Source: Cloeon dipterum
Lineage: Eukaryota; Arthropoda; Insecta; Ephemeroptera; Baetidae
Assembly (NCBI RefSeq): GCF_949628265.1
Contig: NC_088788.1
Location: forward strand, 12,338,001 to 12,402,000
Length of the DNA stretch: 64,000 nucleotides
Reading direction: 5' to 3'
Shown piece after piece: positions 12,881-25,054 of this stretch. Below the pieces are notes generated by a model. It worked only from the letters and a program-made list of their open reading frames with translations. It ran no database searches and had not been told where the DNA came from. The position numbers and the translations under genes were made by a program. Within the stretch, counting starts at the first letter, position 1. Each line of letters begins with the position of its first letter.

Positions 12881-13811
12881 ATGAAATGAAAAAATCGCGT
12901 AAAAGTGATTCTCAGGTAAATCGACCTGAGGAAATTCGGTGGCGGCGGGGGTCGAAAATCAACTCAAAGTGCGGCCAACTGTGGCGGAAAGTGTGAAAAA
13001 TGCCTCAGAAAACGGCGTCTGGAGGGAACTCAGGTCGCGCGACCCTGAAAAAGGTTGTCAGGGTATCGCCCATAAGATTAGAAGCGATTCTCTGTCCAAC
13101 GATGGGTCGTGGTCGAAGTTAGCACGAGCGGTCGATTTTTGCGAATAAAAAACTTTTCTTGGCCTCAGCTTTGTCGAGAAATGAAGCAAAAATCCCAAAA
13201 AAACGCGATTTTAATTTTTCTATGGGCCCGAAAAATCTGAAAATCGGCATGCACATCGAGGTTAGCGATTGGCGTCGGGCCGAAACAGTGGCTAAACAAT
13301 CAGAGCCTTCGTTTAGAAAAAAATCGCGAAAAATCCACTTTCCCATGTATTTTATATGGGACAAATCGAAAAACCACGTTTTTCGATTTTCATTTTCCCT
13401 CTCCTCCGAACCGGCTGATGGGATCGTGTGTCGCTTAGTGTCAAAAGTTAGGCAGATAAATTGTCTAAAATATCGCTGAGAGACATTTTCGATTTCGTTC
13501 CCCAATTTCGAGATTCGGCGGCCGAAAGCAGCGACATGTCGAAAAAACCCGAATTTTGCACTACCTGAAAAATCAAACTTATGAGTTAATTTTGAAATTG
13601 ACTCACACAACATGAACTTGGCACAATACCTAGCTCAGATTGCTAGGCGGCGTTTCCGAGCTGAACCTGGGTATGTGAGAAATAAAATTGAAAATTTTGA
13701 CTTTTTCGGGGAAAATGGCGCCGCGAACTCAAAAATGGTTGGATTTTGAAAAACTCGACGTGAGCAGACCGGCGGCGTTGAGGCCAAATTTTTGGTGTGG
13801 GAAAATCCGTG

Positions 13812-13831
13812 GGCGGCCCCATAGGGCCGCC
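13812..13831. repeat. perfect GC hairpin
   Basis: Stem GGCGGCCC pairs with GGGCCGCC across a four-base CATA loop. It is one of several strong inverted repeats in the GC-rich block. Confidence 0.7.
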
Positions 13832-14147
13832 GCAGGGCCCAAAAAACACCATTTTGGAATGTCACGGAGCGCGATGTTTCGGCTTTAAAAATTCATAACT
13901 CCGGCCTCGTTCGTGCTAGAAGGCGTAACCGGTGTTTGTTAAACGTGCCGCAAAAATTTGCTTCGGATTCATCTTTTTTCAACCCCCTTCACCCCCTCCA
14001 ACCCCGCCGCCCCCGAAAAACCTCGAAAATTGGTCAAAAGTTCATATTTTTTTAAAATTGCCCTATGGGGGCTGGGGCGGTTTCGCCCTGCGGACCCTCG
14101 TTCTGGCGGCGCCGCCCGTCGATAAACCGAGTTTGGCGATTTTTTTA

Positions 14148-14180
14148 CCCGCGAGCATAGGGACGCGACACGCTCGCGGG
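14148..14180. repeat. 9-bp stem hairpin
   Basis: CCCGCGAGC at 14148-14156 pairs with GCTCGCGGG at 14172-14180, leaving a 15-base loop. Confidence 0.7.
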
Positions 14181-14330
14181 GGCGCCGCGGGGCTCTTATG
14201 GGCTTTCGGGCTTAACCCTTTGGACTTCCGAGGTTTCCCCAGGTACCGCAACTTTGGCGGTAGGTCGCGCCTTCGGCGCTTCCAAAAAGGTCCACGCGCC
14301 CCGTATTACATGTGGGCAATTGAATTTTTC

Positions 14331-14350
14331 TAACCCTGACGCCAGGGTTA
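14331..14350. repeat. palindrome at the edge of the GC-rich block
   Basis: TAACCCTG and CAGGGTTA are separated by four bases. The hairpin sits exactly where the composition returns to AT-rich, so it may mark the boundary of the inserted block. Confidence 0.65.
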
Positions 14351-14882
14351 AAATTTAAACATGTAGTAATAACGGTCTTGCCTGACGGCGGCAGGCTACT
14401 GCTGCAGCCGAATTTTGGGCTAGTGGTAGCAGCTGAGCAGTGAACATTAGTTGATGGCTGGCGCGACTGAATAATTTTTAAGAGTGCGAAGTTTGATAAT
14501 GCTTTTCGGCCCGGAGTAACGTAGTACCGTAGGCCATTTTCTTTGGTACTTTTGGCTAACCACACATAATCCAATATTATCTAGATGGTGCGGTGTAGCG
14601 GAGCTAGCGCTGACCTCTTTTTTCGCCAGGGTTTTTTTAATCGGTTTTTTTAGATGTGGGCGACCCCCCTGACACTGACACTAAAAGCGAAAACTCTGCG
14701 TCATAATAACATCGCGAATGAATAATATGGGTGCTTTTGCGGGCCTAATTGGATCTGGAGAAGGACCAGATCCGTGTTACTGTCCCTGCACTGGGTTTTT
14801 GCAATATTTATAATTTCCAAAATGTTCCGTTTTTGCCACTATTATAGAGAGATTAAAGGTTAATATATGGATGACTCACACC

Positions 14883-14950
14883 AACTCGCACTTCTCGCTA
14901 GGATAGGGCATTTACATGGATTCTTCCCATCAGAGCGAGAAGTGTGAGTT
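14883..14950. repeat. 68-bp hairpin element, inverted copy of 9237-9301
   Basis: A 17-bp imperfect inverted repeat (one mismatch) surrounds a loop that is the reverse complement, with a few changes, of the loop at 9253-9285. The two hairpins face each other about 5.6 kb apart and enclose the unrecognised exons and the GC-rich block. Confidence 0.75.
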
Positions 14951-17145
14951 GAGTGATCAGGAAGGGTGAATGCCCCATATATTATGTTATTTGCAAGAAA
15001 TATCCAAGTCGAGCGAGAATGAAAACGTAAAACTCACTACATTTGGAAATCCAACTTTTGTTCTCCTCTTCCTCCTCTTCCTCCTCTTCAAATAATCTAG
15101 AACATAATGGACAAAGTGATAGAAAATGTTTATATTTGGCGGAACTATAAAACAAAAACAGGGTATAACGTGTTGTGGTAGCGGATATTGGCTGGAATTA
15201 CGCTTAGTAGCGAGCACAGAATAGCTGGTAATTACAATACCTCTACTAAATTTGCATCTATAATTGTTGCACGTCGCTACCAAAACATTGTATGAGTCAT
15301 AATCTACAACAAACCAAATTTTAGTTCGCTTTGAAGATTGGAAGCAAGATTTTCATGCCATCTTGTGTAAATTTTGCCATTTCAGCCAAAATTGTCCTTT
15401 GTGCAGTCAACTTTCACGACCAATCAACTTCTTCGCCTAAAATGACGCTACTTCATCAACAATCATTGCTTTTGTTTAGAAGAAAAATCATCAATTTCTT
15501 TCCCGCCGTTCATGCACATGCGGTGCTGAGCTTCAGATTCCTTATAAGGACAATATTGATCTGAGTGAGGAGAGAACTGAACAATATTATTATTATTAAT
15601 GGTCGACGGTGTACGTAGCCCGTCCCAATTCATATCACGGATTCATTCATGTCACTTAAATGAAAGTACCAGTCGCATTATTTCGCGAGGAATAAAAAGT
15701 GAGCCAAACATTTCTTGCCAAATACTGATATGATAGACTGATTTTACTGTTCCCTCTGTTCTCAATTAAAAAAAATGTTGAATATAATTAAAACCAGGCT
15801 CAAATATTAAAAAAATGCTTTGTTATATTCTTGTTGTGTTCTGGATGTGGATGTATGGGGCACAGTTGCCCTGCAGATCCGTAATAAACCAAATTTTTGA
15901 ATCTAAAATTACATTAATCCACTTGCACAGATCATATAATTAGAAATTTTTGCTCTTTTGATTTAACTAAAATTATTTGCTTTTGATCAGTCAAAATTTC
16001 CGTTGGAAATTTTGACTATCGATCAAAGTGTCCAGCGGCGACGTAGAGGTTTCGATCAAATTTCCGCGGCAACAGTGTGGTACTGAATAAATTGTGATAA
16101 AGCGCCGTGTGCTACAGTATGCTCAGCAAAGCGCTCTGCTCTGCCGCAGCGCCTCAACGCGCTCCCCCGAAGAGCGCTCCATGGATTATAAGTCACAACC
16201 TCTCGACAAAATCCTCTTGCCGAACCCTACCACCCGACCCACTCTGATGATCTTTTTCTGGGTAGCCCACCCTGAGATTGATCCCCGAGCGAGCTTTAGT
16301 GTTTTTTCTGACACCGCCGGCCACGATGGGCCTCCAGCTTGGGGGGGGGGGGGAATCAATTGTGCCCGCGCCCCTACGCGAAGTATTTTTATCTCTTTTT
16401 TTTGGCAAACCCATGGTACTTATTCTATCAAGTTTGATTAGTTAATATCGATTAAAATTAATGTTAACAAAATTTTAACTTACCTTTGTACCTCACAACA
16501 CATGAGGCAGATTGTGGGTGGCGACACTTTTTTTTTTCCTTTGGATTCTTTTTGCTTCCAAAAAATACTTGTCACTTTAGACCTAATATCTGACCTCAAA
16601 TTTGTGTAATTAATTAGGGCTATATCCGACTTGCATAGCATGCAGCTCATTTCGACATCCATCACGACGACGGGACCACCACTCAATGAAATTGAGGATA
16701 TCGAGAGTAAAATTCAGAATATTCTTGATATGCTGTGGATATTATATTACACAGTATTTAGTTGAATAAATATGTGTTCATGTGTTAAATAGTTGAAATT
16801 TCTATGCAATGCCAGAACAAGATTCAACAGCCTCTATTTACCATCATGCTTGGGTTTGGGCTGACTCCTCCCGCATGCTCATACAATGAAGCTTATACAC
16901 ATCGCCGAATTCCCTTTCCCGTGCATGTTTTGGTGATAAGAATGATTTGAGGTATTCGAAATTTACGGCTCAGTGTGGCGAAAGATTGCCATGCAAAAAT
17001 CATCGTTTTCGTATGTGCTAATATTTATTTGACCATTTTCAATCTACGAATTTTTTATTTGTATTATTTTATAGAGCTATATACACGAGTAATAAAGTTC
17101 AATAAGTCCTCATTTGCATTCAAGAATTAAAGTAGTATTTTAGTC
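14951..17145. other. repeat-rich stretch without a recognisable gene
   Basis: The stretch holds a CT-rich microsatellite (TCCTCT units) at about 15061-15090, a G homopolymer of about 13 near 16341-16353, and an inverted, diverged relative of the motif at 12340 and 13030 around 16200-16275. No open frame in it resembles a protein family I know. Confidence 0.5.
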
Positions 17146-19494
17146 AAGCGCAAGCGGACGAGTGAAAATGACGAAAGGATGAAAATATCTATGAACAATT
17201 TGAGCGCGCGGCAGCCGCTTACATTCATCTCTCGCCGCTCTTCAGAGTAGAGTCCACCAGCTCAAATGTTGGTTTATATATAAATTTCACATTTATTGAT
17301 ATCGATTTGCTGTGTTATTATATGGTTACAATTTGTACAAATAATTCTATCATATTGATTTCGACTGATATGTTAGAACGAACTATAAACCGTTAATAAA
17401 ACTCCACAATTTTATAGTAAAGGTGTTTTCTTTCTAGTTTTATAATTACTTACAACTTTTTCATAAATTAAAGATAATAATATATAATAAAATACAATTT
17501 TTAGAAGACGAATAAGATTTATTGCTGGGAATTTACTAGGCCGCCGTAATGAAAATGTTGTATTTATCTGCTCGTTATTATTTCTTTGATAATTTCCATT
17601 GATATACCGATGAGTTCTTTAGACAAATTGTAAGAAATTTTTTAATAAAAAATAAATTTTTTTTCTGTATATACTACACCTGTGAATACTAAATTGCAAC
17701 TAAATTTTATATCAAAATCCCCGATTTTATACTGAAAGTTAAAATTGATTTAATGATCTTGTAAACTAACATACAAAATGCTCCACTTAATTGTGTTCAC
17801 ACTGTGTTTGTCAGCATTTTTATATTATTCATGAAATGGGATTAAAGTTATTTTGAATTTTGAATAGAAGAGGCGATAGGAAGGGGCAGTTCCAATTCAA
17901 ACCGTGGAGGCGTCGGAATCAGCAGCAGATCAGAAATTTGCTTACCTTTTTGGACACAAGCAAGCGACCGCAGTGCTAGTACCAGTTCCAGCCTCCAGCC
18001 TTGTCCCAGCTGTTAGCTGTTTACATTTTGCACTCTTCTTTTGGTTTTTTGACGTTCCCCTAAATAAAATCCTTTAAAATATAGAAATTAAATAAACTTC
18101 AGCCAAGGAAGGATAACTCGCTGTTAGAGTTATGATATTTAGCGTTTTCTTCTATGTTATTAAACATACCATTGTTATATTGTTATCTCCGCAGGAGTAT
18201 CTACAAAATTTAATAATATCCGTGAGGAGAGCCAAAAAAAGAGCAATCGTTGCAGAAAGAAGCGTAGTGTTGTAACCATCACAGAGAGGGTCGGGGGTCC
18301 CTTATTGCATCGCACCACTCCGTCTAACCTCCTGTCCTGGCCCCAAAATCAAACTAGGTAAGCGACCGTTACGAAAAAATTATACATACATACACAGATA
18401 CATGCAACAGGCACTCAGCAATAATATATTATTATAATACGTAATAATTACAATATTTGAACACCTCAACACTCAAAGGACCGTGCTTACAATTAGATGC
18501 AGAGTACAATAATTTATATTTAAAAAGGATCCCTGACATCAACTACTTTTTTCTCTATTTTTTTGCTCTTTTTATCCCTGTCCGAGAACCGGGAAGAACT
18601 GCACTAGCACGAATGCTGAAACCCGGGTCCCAATAACACCGCGAACGGATAACATGGGCGCACCAGGCCGCACAGGGACCCAGCCCACTCAAGGGCCACT
18701 TGCCTCCGCACCGAGGACTGCATTGAAACGCTAGACATTTGTCCCGTGAAGCAAAATCACGCATGCTGGAAAGGTGCAAACCAGCAAGTCTACGTTCATA
18801 AACAAAAATAATAAGTCGTGTCCCAAATTAAAAACCGATTTCGATACTTGACAAGGGTGCAGGCCTAAATTAGGTGCGAAATTAGGGGATGGGAGGTCAC
18901 GGCAATAACACCAATTTTTGTTTTTTCCTCAAGTGAAAGTTGCGTCTTTAAAATTTTAACTAGAAACCACTTAAACCGCAATAAAAAATTTATTTTCCAA
19001 TCCATTACAATGTTACATTAAAATTAGGCGCTCTTGGCCGTCCTCAAAACACTAATTACGTGTTTGCCAACTTTGCTATTGCCTTAATTACAAGTGATGG
19101 TAACAACAAATTGCATTCAATTACACACTACATTCTACCAAACTTAAAATACATAGAGCCAAAAATGTCACATATATGTGTTGTAACTTAAAGGTATTTC
19201 TATATAGCTATAAACATTCACAAACAATTTTACTCTACTTTTTGACACGTCATGGAGCTAATATATGCTTCTTTAAATTGTAATAGTTTTGATCCAAAAT
19301 TACTCCTAAATATTTCATTTATTTGTCAACTTGCAAACATTTTTCTCAAATAACAACCTGCACAAAAATTATGAACAAATAAGAGACAATTCCTATCTGA
19401 CCGTCTTTTCGCAGCCTCGGAAGGAAAAAACTTAAACATTTAATATATCAAGAAACAAATTGAAACATACACGTTGAATTTCATGCCATAAAAT
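17146..19494. repeat. duplicated intergenic block (copy 0), next to gene G1
   Basis: This segment is shared with 28914-30428 and 35930-37980. Its first part (to about 17650) also occurs at 23697-24210; it includes a GC-rich line with GAGCGCGCGG and CAGCCGCTT. The second part contains an exon-like open segment (18194-18357) flanked by CAG and GTAAGC, and in this copy an extra dispersed repeat at 18555-18780. It ends in the 3' flank of G1. Confidence 0.75.
18555..18780 (-). repeat. dispersed repeat, copy 1
   Basis: About 150 bp matches 47700-47850 in inverted orientation, including GTTATTGGGACCCGGGTTTC and TTCGCGGTG. Another part (CACGGGACAAATGTCTAGCG) matches a fragment at about 54645-54705. 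It is absent from the otherwise equivalent blocks near 30 and 37 kb, so it inserted into this copy after duplication or was lost from the others. Confidence 0.7.
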
Positions 19495-21606
19495 CTAATT
19501 TTGAAAAACACGAGATCGGTTAATTAAAACAATTATTGATGCTATACCAAATATTGAGAAAATTGAATATATACACCAGTGCGATGAGTTGTTTTTGGAT
19601 GGTAAAATTAACGTACTTCTTTTAAAAGCAATTAACATATTGATTAACTCATCGTCTGCAATCATTTTTAATCCCAAAATACTAAAATCAGGGAAATAGG
19701 GATAATCCAACTTAGGAGATTCTCTCCCAGAGCGGAACAATGCATTTACATCCGATAATTCGGGTAGAAAAGCAAGAGCAATTTTCATCATATTACCCAG
19801 CTCTCTAATTATGGATGAATCATCGGGATCTGTTGGATCCAATTCGCAATCAGTGCTGCAGCAATCAAAATGAAGAGTGCTTAGTCTCTTCAGTATCTTT
19901 TTCTCAAGTATCATGGTCGACACAATCTTCAGGTCGTCTGGGTCAAAAAGAATGCCTCCGAAGACAACTTTTTCCAACAGGGGAGCGGAGAGAATGTTAG
20001 ACAAGCACGACGATTTCCTAGAATATTTAAAAAAAACAGTAAGAAAAGATGACATTTTCAACATGATTAATTGATACAGAAAATTTACCTGAGTGGTGTC
20101 CATGAAAATTCTTTTAGTTCTGAAAAAAATTGGATGGGTTTGCTGTGGTCAATCATATCAACGTAACTCAATCGAAGCCTCTGTAGTTTCGGGCATAATT
20201 GAAATATTGATTGAAATTTTAGCTGTATTGCAATCGCATTCTTGTCCGTCAGTATGAGGTATTGCAAATTTTTACCATATTTTTTCAAGAACCTGTATAC
20301 GATATGTGACGAGGGGGCACTAATCAAATGTAGACCTTGTAGCTGGTTATATTCAAAGAAACTTTCTATGTCTTGCTCGTCGTCATTCCAGTAGAAAAAA
20401 TTGATCTATAATAAATATTTCAATTTAGAACAGAACTTAAAATAAAAATAGAATCGCAAACCGTTAAATGTGTGGCATTTGAAAACTTAATGTGCAAACA
20501 AAAGGCATTTGAATACGCATTTATGTGTCGCAGAGCAGACCTACGCCAAGGCAACACTCGAAAATTATAGCAGTTGGGTCCATTTATTCCATCACTATCA
20601 AAGAAGTCATCGATAACCTCAAGTTTCGGCAGAAGCTCAGCACCCAATCCTACAAAGTCCCAATTAAGAAAAGGACTTAGTTCCGGAAAACTACGTCTCG
20701 GAGTGAGGGGAATAACGTAACCAAAAATGAAATATCTCAGATTTGAAAAACTCATTCTGAAGTCGTCTTCGTCACGGCAGGGAAAGCCCTCTAGATCATA
20801 TATAATTCGACTACAATAGATGTATTCCAAATTTGGTAAGGTCTTGGCGCAGATCGTCTTTAGTTCTGTGTAGGCAATGTTAAGATTGACCATTTCAAGC
20901 TTTCTCAGCTCTTTTAACTCTTCTATTGCTTTTAAAATATCTCTTCCGAGAGACATATTATAAGTATGTGAATAACCTGTTTTGCCACGAATCTCGTTGA
21001 TTGTTAAAGACTGGATATTAGTAGCGAATGTTGCTATCAGCTTTACAACCTATTGATCAGATACCATAATTACCGGGCTGTTTACAAATACAGAGTTAAA
21101 AATACCTTAGTAATCTGTTCCAATTTTAGTGGTTCGGGGCAAAATGACATTAGACCGTCGAGTTTTACCTTCTTCATGCCCAAACAGAGCAGATTTTTGA
21201 AGGCATTCAAGCGCCTCTTGAACTCTGCCAAGTCTCCAGCATCTGTCGCACACTTAAAGTCGGTTAATTTGTGCAAGAGTTTTTCGCGCAGATGTGCAGC
21301 TGGAAATAATAGGAGTTATAGACAATACGATATTTTTCATTTCGGTTTACGTATAACTGAATGATTTGACCATTATAATCGTATTTTAAGTTAAATTTTA
21401 CCCCGAATATCAAAATTATAATTTATATTATAAAATTATAAAATATGCTTATGAAACTCACGGAGAGATGCAAATTGGTTGTTCTTCTTTGAGAAATAAC
21501 TGATATTTTCTACGATCCGTTGGGTCGTGAGCTCAAGCAGAGTTTTCTTCCTCGCCAGGTTTCTTAGGCGCTTCTCTGTTAGTTCCAACAGCGTTCCGTC
21601 CTCCAT
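19495..21606 (-). CDS. LRR-like tail-anchored family protein, copy G1, intact
   Basis: Five minus-strand exons, 21606-21462, 21299-21106, 21049-20462, 20405-20089 and 20017-19495, join in phase to 588 residues. The N-terminus (MEDGTLLELTEKRLRNLARK) is helical and charged; I see no convincing F-box. From exon 3 on, short leucine-rich stretches repeat (LIATYATNIQSLTINEI-like, LKELRKLEMVNLNI, LCPKLQRLRLSYVDM), as in F-box/LRR solenoids. The last about 25 residues form one hydrophobic helix (WCIYSIFSIFGIASIIVLI) followed by a short basic tail, a typical tail anchor, so I infer a membrane protein facing the cytosol. Function is unknown. Its 3' flank is block copy 0; its 5' side faces G2 across 4.3 kb. 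Confidence 0.85.
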
Positions 21607-21939
21607 GGCTTGATGTGAGTGAGTGAGACTCTCAAACTTAATTTAGGTATTTTCTCTTTATGTTCTTCAATAACACAGGCAAAAGAATAAAAATAGGTTG
21701 ACCGTCAATTCAAAATAACTCAGTCAGTGCATGAACTTGAAAACATATTTTGTTTTTGCAAAGATATTCTGCGTATGTACCTTTCTTTTGTTATTTCTAA
21801 CAATTTAAGTGTTTTCGATCTGAACAGTGTGGTAATATTTATCCCATCCCAGAGATATTGTGACATTATATTTCTACCACTTAAGGATGAACTCTATTCT
21901 AGAAAATATAATGGGGAAAATATCAAATAAAATCAAATC

Positions 21940-22360
21940 AGTTAAAAAATAGGACGTGTCAAATATTTTAAACTTATTTGTGTTCCATTTATCATTCTCT
22001 CCGTGCCGGAAAAATGCGGATTTTTCTCTGAAATCTGCAACTGCTGCATAACCGTCATATTTGACAAAGAATTGCGTGGTTTTTGGTTTTTCAACATCGC
22101 GTACCACGACACCCTATATATCATATTTATTCTTCCTCTTGCTGCACTCGCATTACCAAATATGCCACATAAAATATCCAGCAAGGCGCAGTAGAACAAC
22201 AAGACAAGAAAATGGCAAGTGGAATAATCGAAGAAGTGAGTCGTACGCCATAACCTCCACAAGGAACTGAAAGTATTTGTACTTTAACACCGACGCCTCC
22301 AGCAAGCCGATGAGCAAATTGAACACTTTCGTAAAGGGCATCTTATTAGAGCGCATGATT
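21940..22360 (-). pseudogene. unidentified gene fragment, inverted pair with 25055-25570
   Basis: The minus strand has an open stretch from 22356 (MRSNKMPFTKVFNLLIGLLE) that runs through a hydrophobic region (LPFSCLVVLLRLAGYFMWHI). In another frame it contains FREKSAFFRHGE. The plus-strand counterpart at 25055-25570 has the same order but a stop soon after GLLEA, and an extra insertion near 25310-25460. The homology of the two arms in several frames suggests an old coding segment that has decayed. I do not recognise the family. Confidence 0.45.
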
Positions 22361-23696
22361 CCCTCTGAATCCAGAAGCCTTGGCGTACTGCAACCAGCGC
22401 TCCATCACCTCGCGGGAAACCTAGACCGCTGTCCGTGTCCGTCTCCTCCTGCCCGGACAGTTGGCCAAGCTCGCCGTTTCTAAAGGTAGGCACAGATCGT
22501 CAGCTTCATCAAATGAAAGCTTCTCGGATCACGCCAAGCTCGCAGCGAAAATTGCCTTTTTCATGTTCATCCAATCAGCCTACTTGCGTTATAAGGCATT
22601 TAAACTATTATGCCACACTATATATGTAAAACTCCATAGTGTGATGATTAAACAATAATAAATAAAAGTACTTATAGGTGCTGCGCGAAAAATTCAAAAA
22701 ATTCAGAAAGTTTTACTTGTTAATTAGGATAAGGTTAATCCCAGTTAAAGTTACACAAGGATAAGTTTCGTTGGTTGAAATTGAAAAGATTACCTAAAAT
22801 TAAGATAAATATAACCCCTAAGCAAATATTTTTTATATTTTTCATTCCTCAATTTCAAATTAACAATATTTAATATGAATTTTAAAGTGTTTTTGTGACA
22901 GTATTTTTTATTTTTAACTGAATGAATGATCTGAAAATTTCAAAGCAACACAATCCTTAGATGCCCCACAACTTTATGATATTGAGAAATGACCCATTTT
23001 TAGGGCTATCGAGTATTTAGTAAAGTCTATATACATAAATGCCGTTTAAATCTTTCAGCTTTTTTGAAAAAATATATGAAACGATTAATTCATTTAAAAA
23101 AGTTAGTTTGTGTAGAACATGATCATGATCAGTAAAAAATTTCAAAATTTCTTAGTGAAGGGAAATTGTTAATAAAAAAATAAAATATTTGTTTTTTTTG
23201 CCATGAGTGTACAACGCGTGCTCTTTTACTACATTTACGTCATCATTTTTATTTTTTTTTTTTACAAAATAGAGAAGCGACACACTTAAATGAAACGCAA
23301 AAGTGCGGCGAGAGATTGACATGCAAAAATTATCGTTTTCGTAATATATATTGCGTGTCAAATATGTGTTTTTGATCATTTTCATGCTTCGATTTTTTAT
23401 TTTGTTGATTTCTCATATTCTTATGTAGTTATCACCTGAATAACCTGCAGCCAGTTATTCTGCAAATAATTTTTTTCTTGCGAATAAGCATTTTTAGTTT
23501 TTGAGTCGTAGTGGAAAAAATGAAGATGAATGAAAAATTGTATTAGCTATATACTTTCCTTGACTTAAAATAAAAGTTTGAGACAATATTCAGAGTGTTA
23601 TCCTCATCGAAATTAGAGGAGAGTTAAGTTTAAACTTATGTACATGAATAACTAAGTTCAATAAGGCCTCATTTGCCTTAAAGAAGTAATATATTG

Positions 23697-24210
23697 GTCG
23701 AGCGCGTGCGGGTGCGGGCAAGTGAAAATGGCTAAAGGATGGGAAAATCTGTGAGCGCGCGGCCAGCCGCTTGCACACGTCTCTCGCCGTGCTTCAGCTC
23801 TTCAGAGCCCACCAGCCACCAGCTCCAATTTTGGTTAATATAAAAATTTCTCACATTTGCTGCTAACTCAATTTCATATTATGGCTCAAAATTGTACAAA
23901 TAACTGTCATAATATATTATTAATTTCGACGAACATGCGCTAGAACGAATTATAAACCGTTAATAAAACTCCAAAATTTTATAGTGGGATTGCTTTTCTT
24001 TTGAGTTTTATAATTTATTTCAACTATGATAAATTTAAAGATAATATAATAAAAAATTCAATTTTTAGTAGACGAATAATAAGAGACATTAGCTGGGAGT
24101 TTTACAACGCCGCGTAATCAAAATGTTGTATTTTTCTGCTCGTTATTATTTCATTGAGAATTCCCATTGATATACCGATGAGTTCCTTAGACGGATAATA
24201 TTACATGAGA
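23697..24210. repeat. copy of the first part of the intergenic block
   Basis: This closely matches 28914-29430 and 35930-36450 and, less well, 17146-17650. Shared marks are GAGCGCGTGCGGGTGCGGGC, CTCTCGCC-TGCTTCAGCTC and TGTTGTATTTTTCTGCTCG. Here it lies between G1 and G2 rather than at a gene 3' end, so this part can move or be duplicated separately. Confidence 0.7.
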
Positions 24211-25054
24211 AATTTTTAATAAAAACAGAAAATAACAATGACTTTCAAACAAATGGGGTAAAGGAGAATTTGTAACGCATCGCATATCACTGAATCTGGG
24301 TTCCAGAACTCAACGGCCACTGTTTCCGGGGCTCTAGCACGGGGCCCTGAAGACTGATCCAAAAAATTCCAACGGTGGCATAAACTTTGGATGTGGGGGG
24401 AGAACCCTAATTGGTATATCATCCATCCTCGGTTGATTGTTGCGCCGCTACAATGAAAAATGCTCAGGAGTAAAGTGCTTTATGGAAAACTCAAGTTCAA
24501 TTTTTCCAAGACACAAACTTACGGGCAAACAGGTTTTCAAGGTTACAATTTCACGGGGAATCCGAATCTGGTGTGTTTTTCAATTTTGCATTGTTAAATT
24601 TTTCAGGGGAGGAAAAAAGTGAATTTCAGGTCATCCAAAATTACGACTTTTCCCAATTTTCTCAGAAAATATGAAGCACCACATGGATTGTGGTGAAATT
24701 TTTTCTGCGAAGCCAATGGTGATGTGAAACAATCGCAAAAATTATTATTTTTCACGAAAATCGGTAAAAATTTGTTATTCTGGTAACCGCTCCTGACGGG
24801 AAGCTCAGCTCGAGGAGAGACAGAGGGGTCAAATCTTGTCGAAAAAAGTTGAAATTCGGTATACGGCTTGAAAAAATGAAGTTGGTCCGGAAAAATTTTG
24901 TTTTTTGAAAATCAAACTAAAATTATCCATTTTCATAAGTGGTTTCTGTTTGGCCTTGCAGCTCAGCACCTATGGTTAAAAAAGCAAAATAAGCACAGAT
25001 TCTGGAAATAAATTTTCTAGCAACTTCGTTAAATGAATCCGGAAAAGTGCCATA

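Larger units (their letters stand above)
12130..14350. repeat. GC-rich anomalous block
   Basis: Base composition changes abruptly from AT-rich flanks to strongly GC-rich sequence with many CpG. Overlapping frames stay open on both strands here simply because stops are rare, so none is called as a gene. The block contains a degenerate tandem repeat (12462-12880), several perfect hairpins, and two related copies of a motif near 12340 and 13030 (CCCTGA, A-rich, GGT-ATCAGGGT). It may be a diverged mobile element, a satellite-like insert or DNA of foreign origin. Confidence 0.65.

Noticed and set aside
12136-13000. Several long overlapping open frames on both strands.
   Set aside because: They arise from high GC content and the tandem repeat; all frames are open together and the translations are low-complexity Arg/Ala/Pro with no family features.
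12130-14350. The GC-rich block as ribosomal RNA genes.
   Set aside because: I could not recognise any conserved 18S, 5.8S or 28S core sequence in it.
16341-16353. G homopolymer as a functional quadruplex.
   Set aside because: A single G run without further G tracts nearby; more likely a simple repeat or sequencing-prone site.
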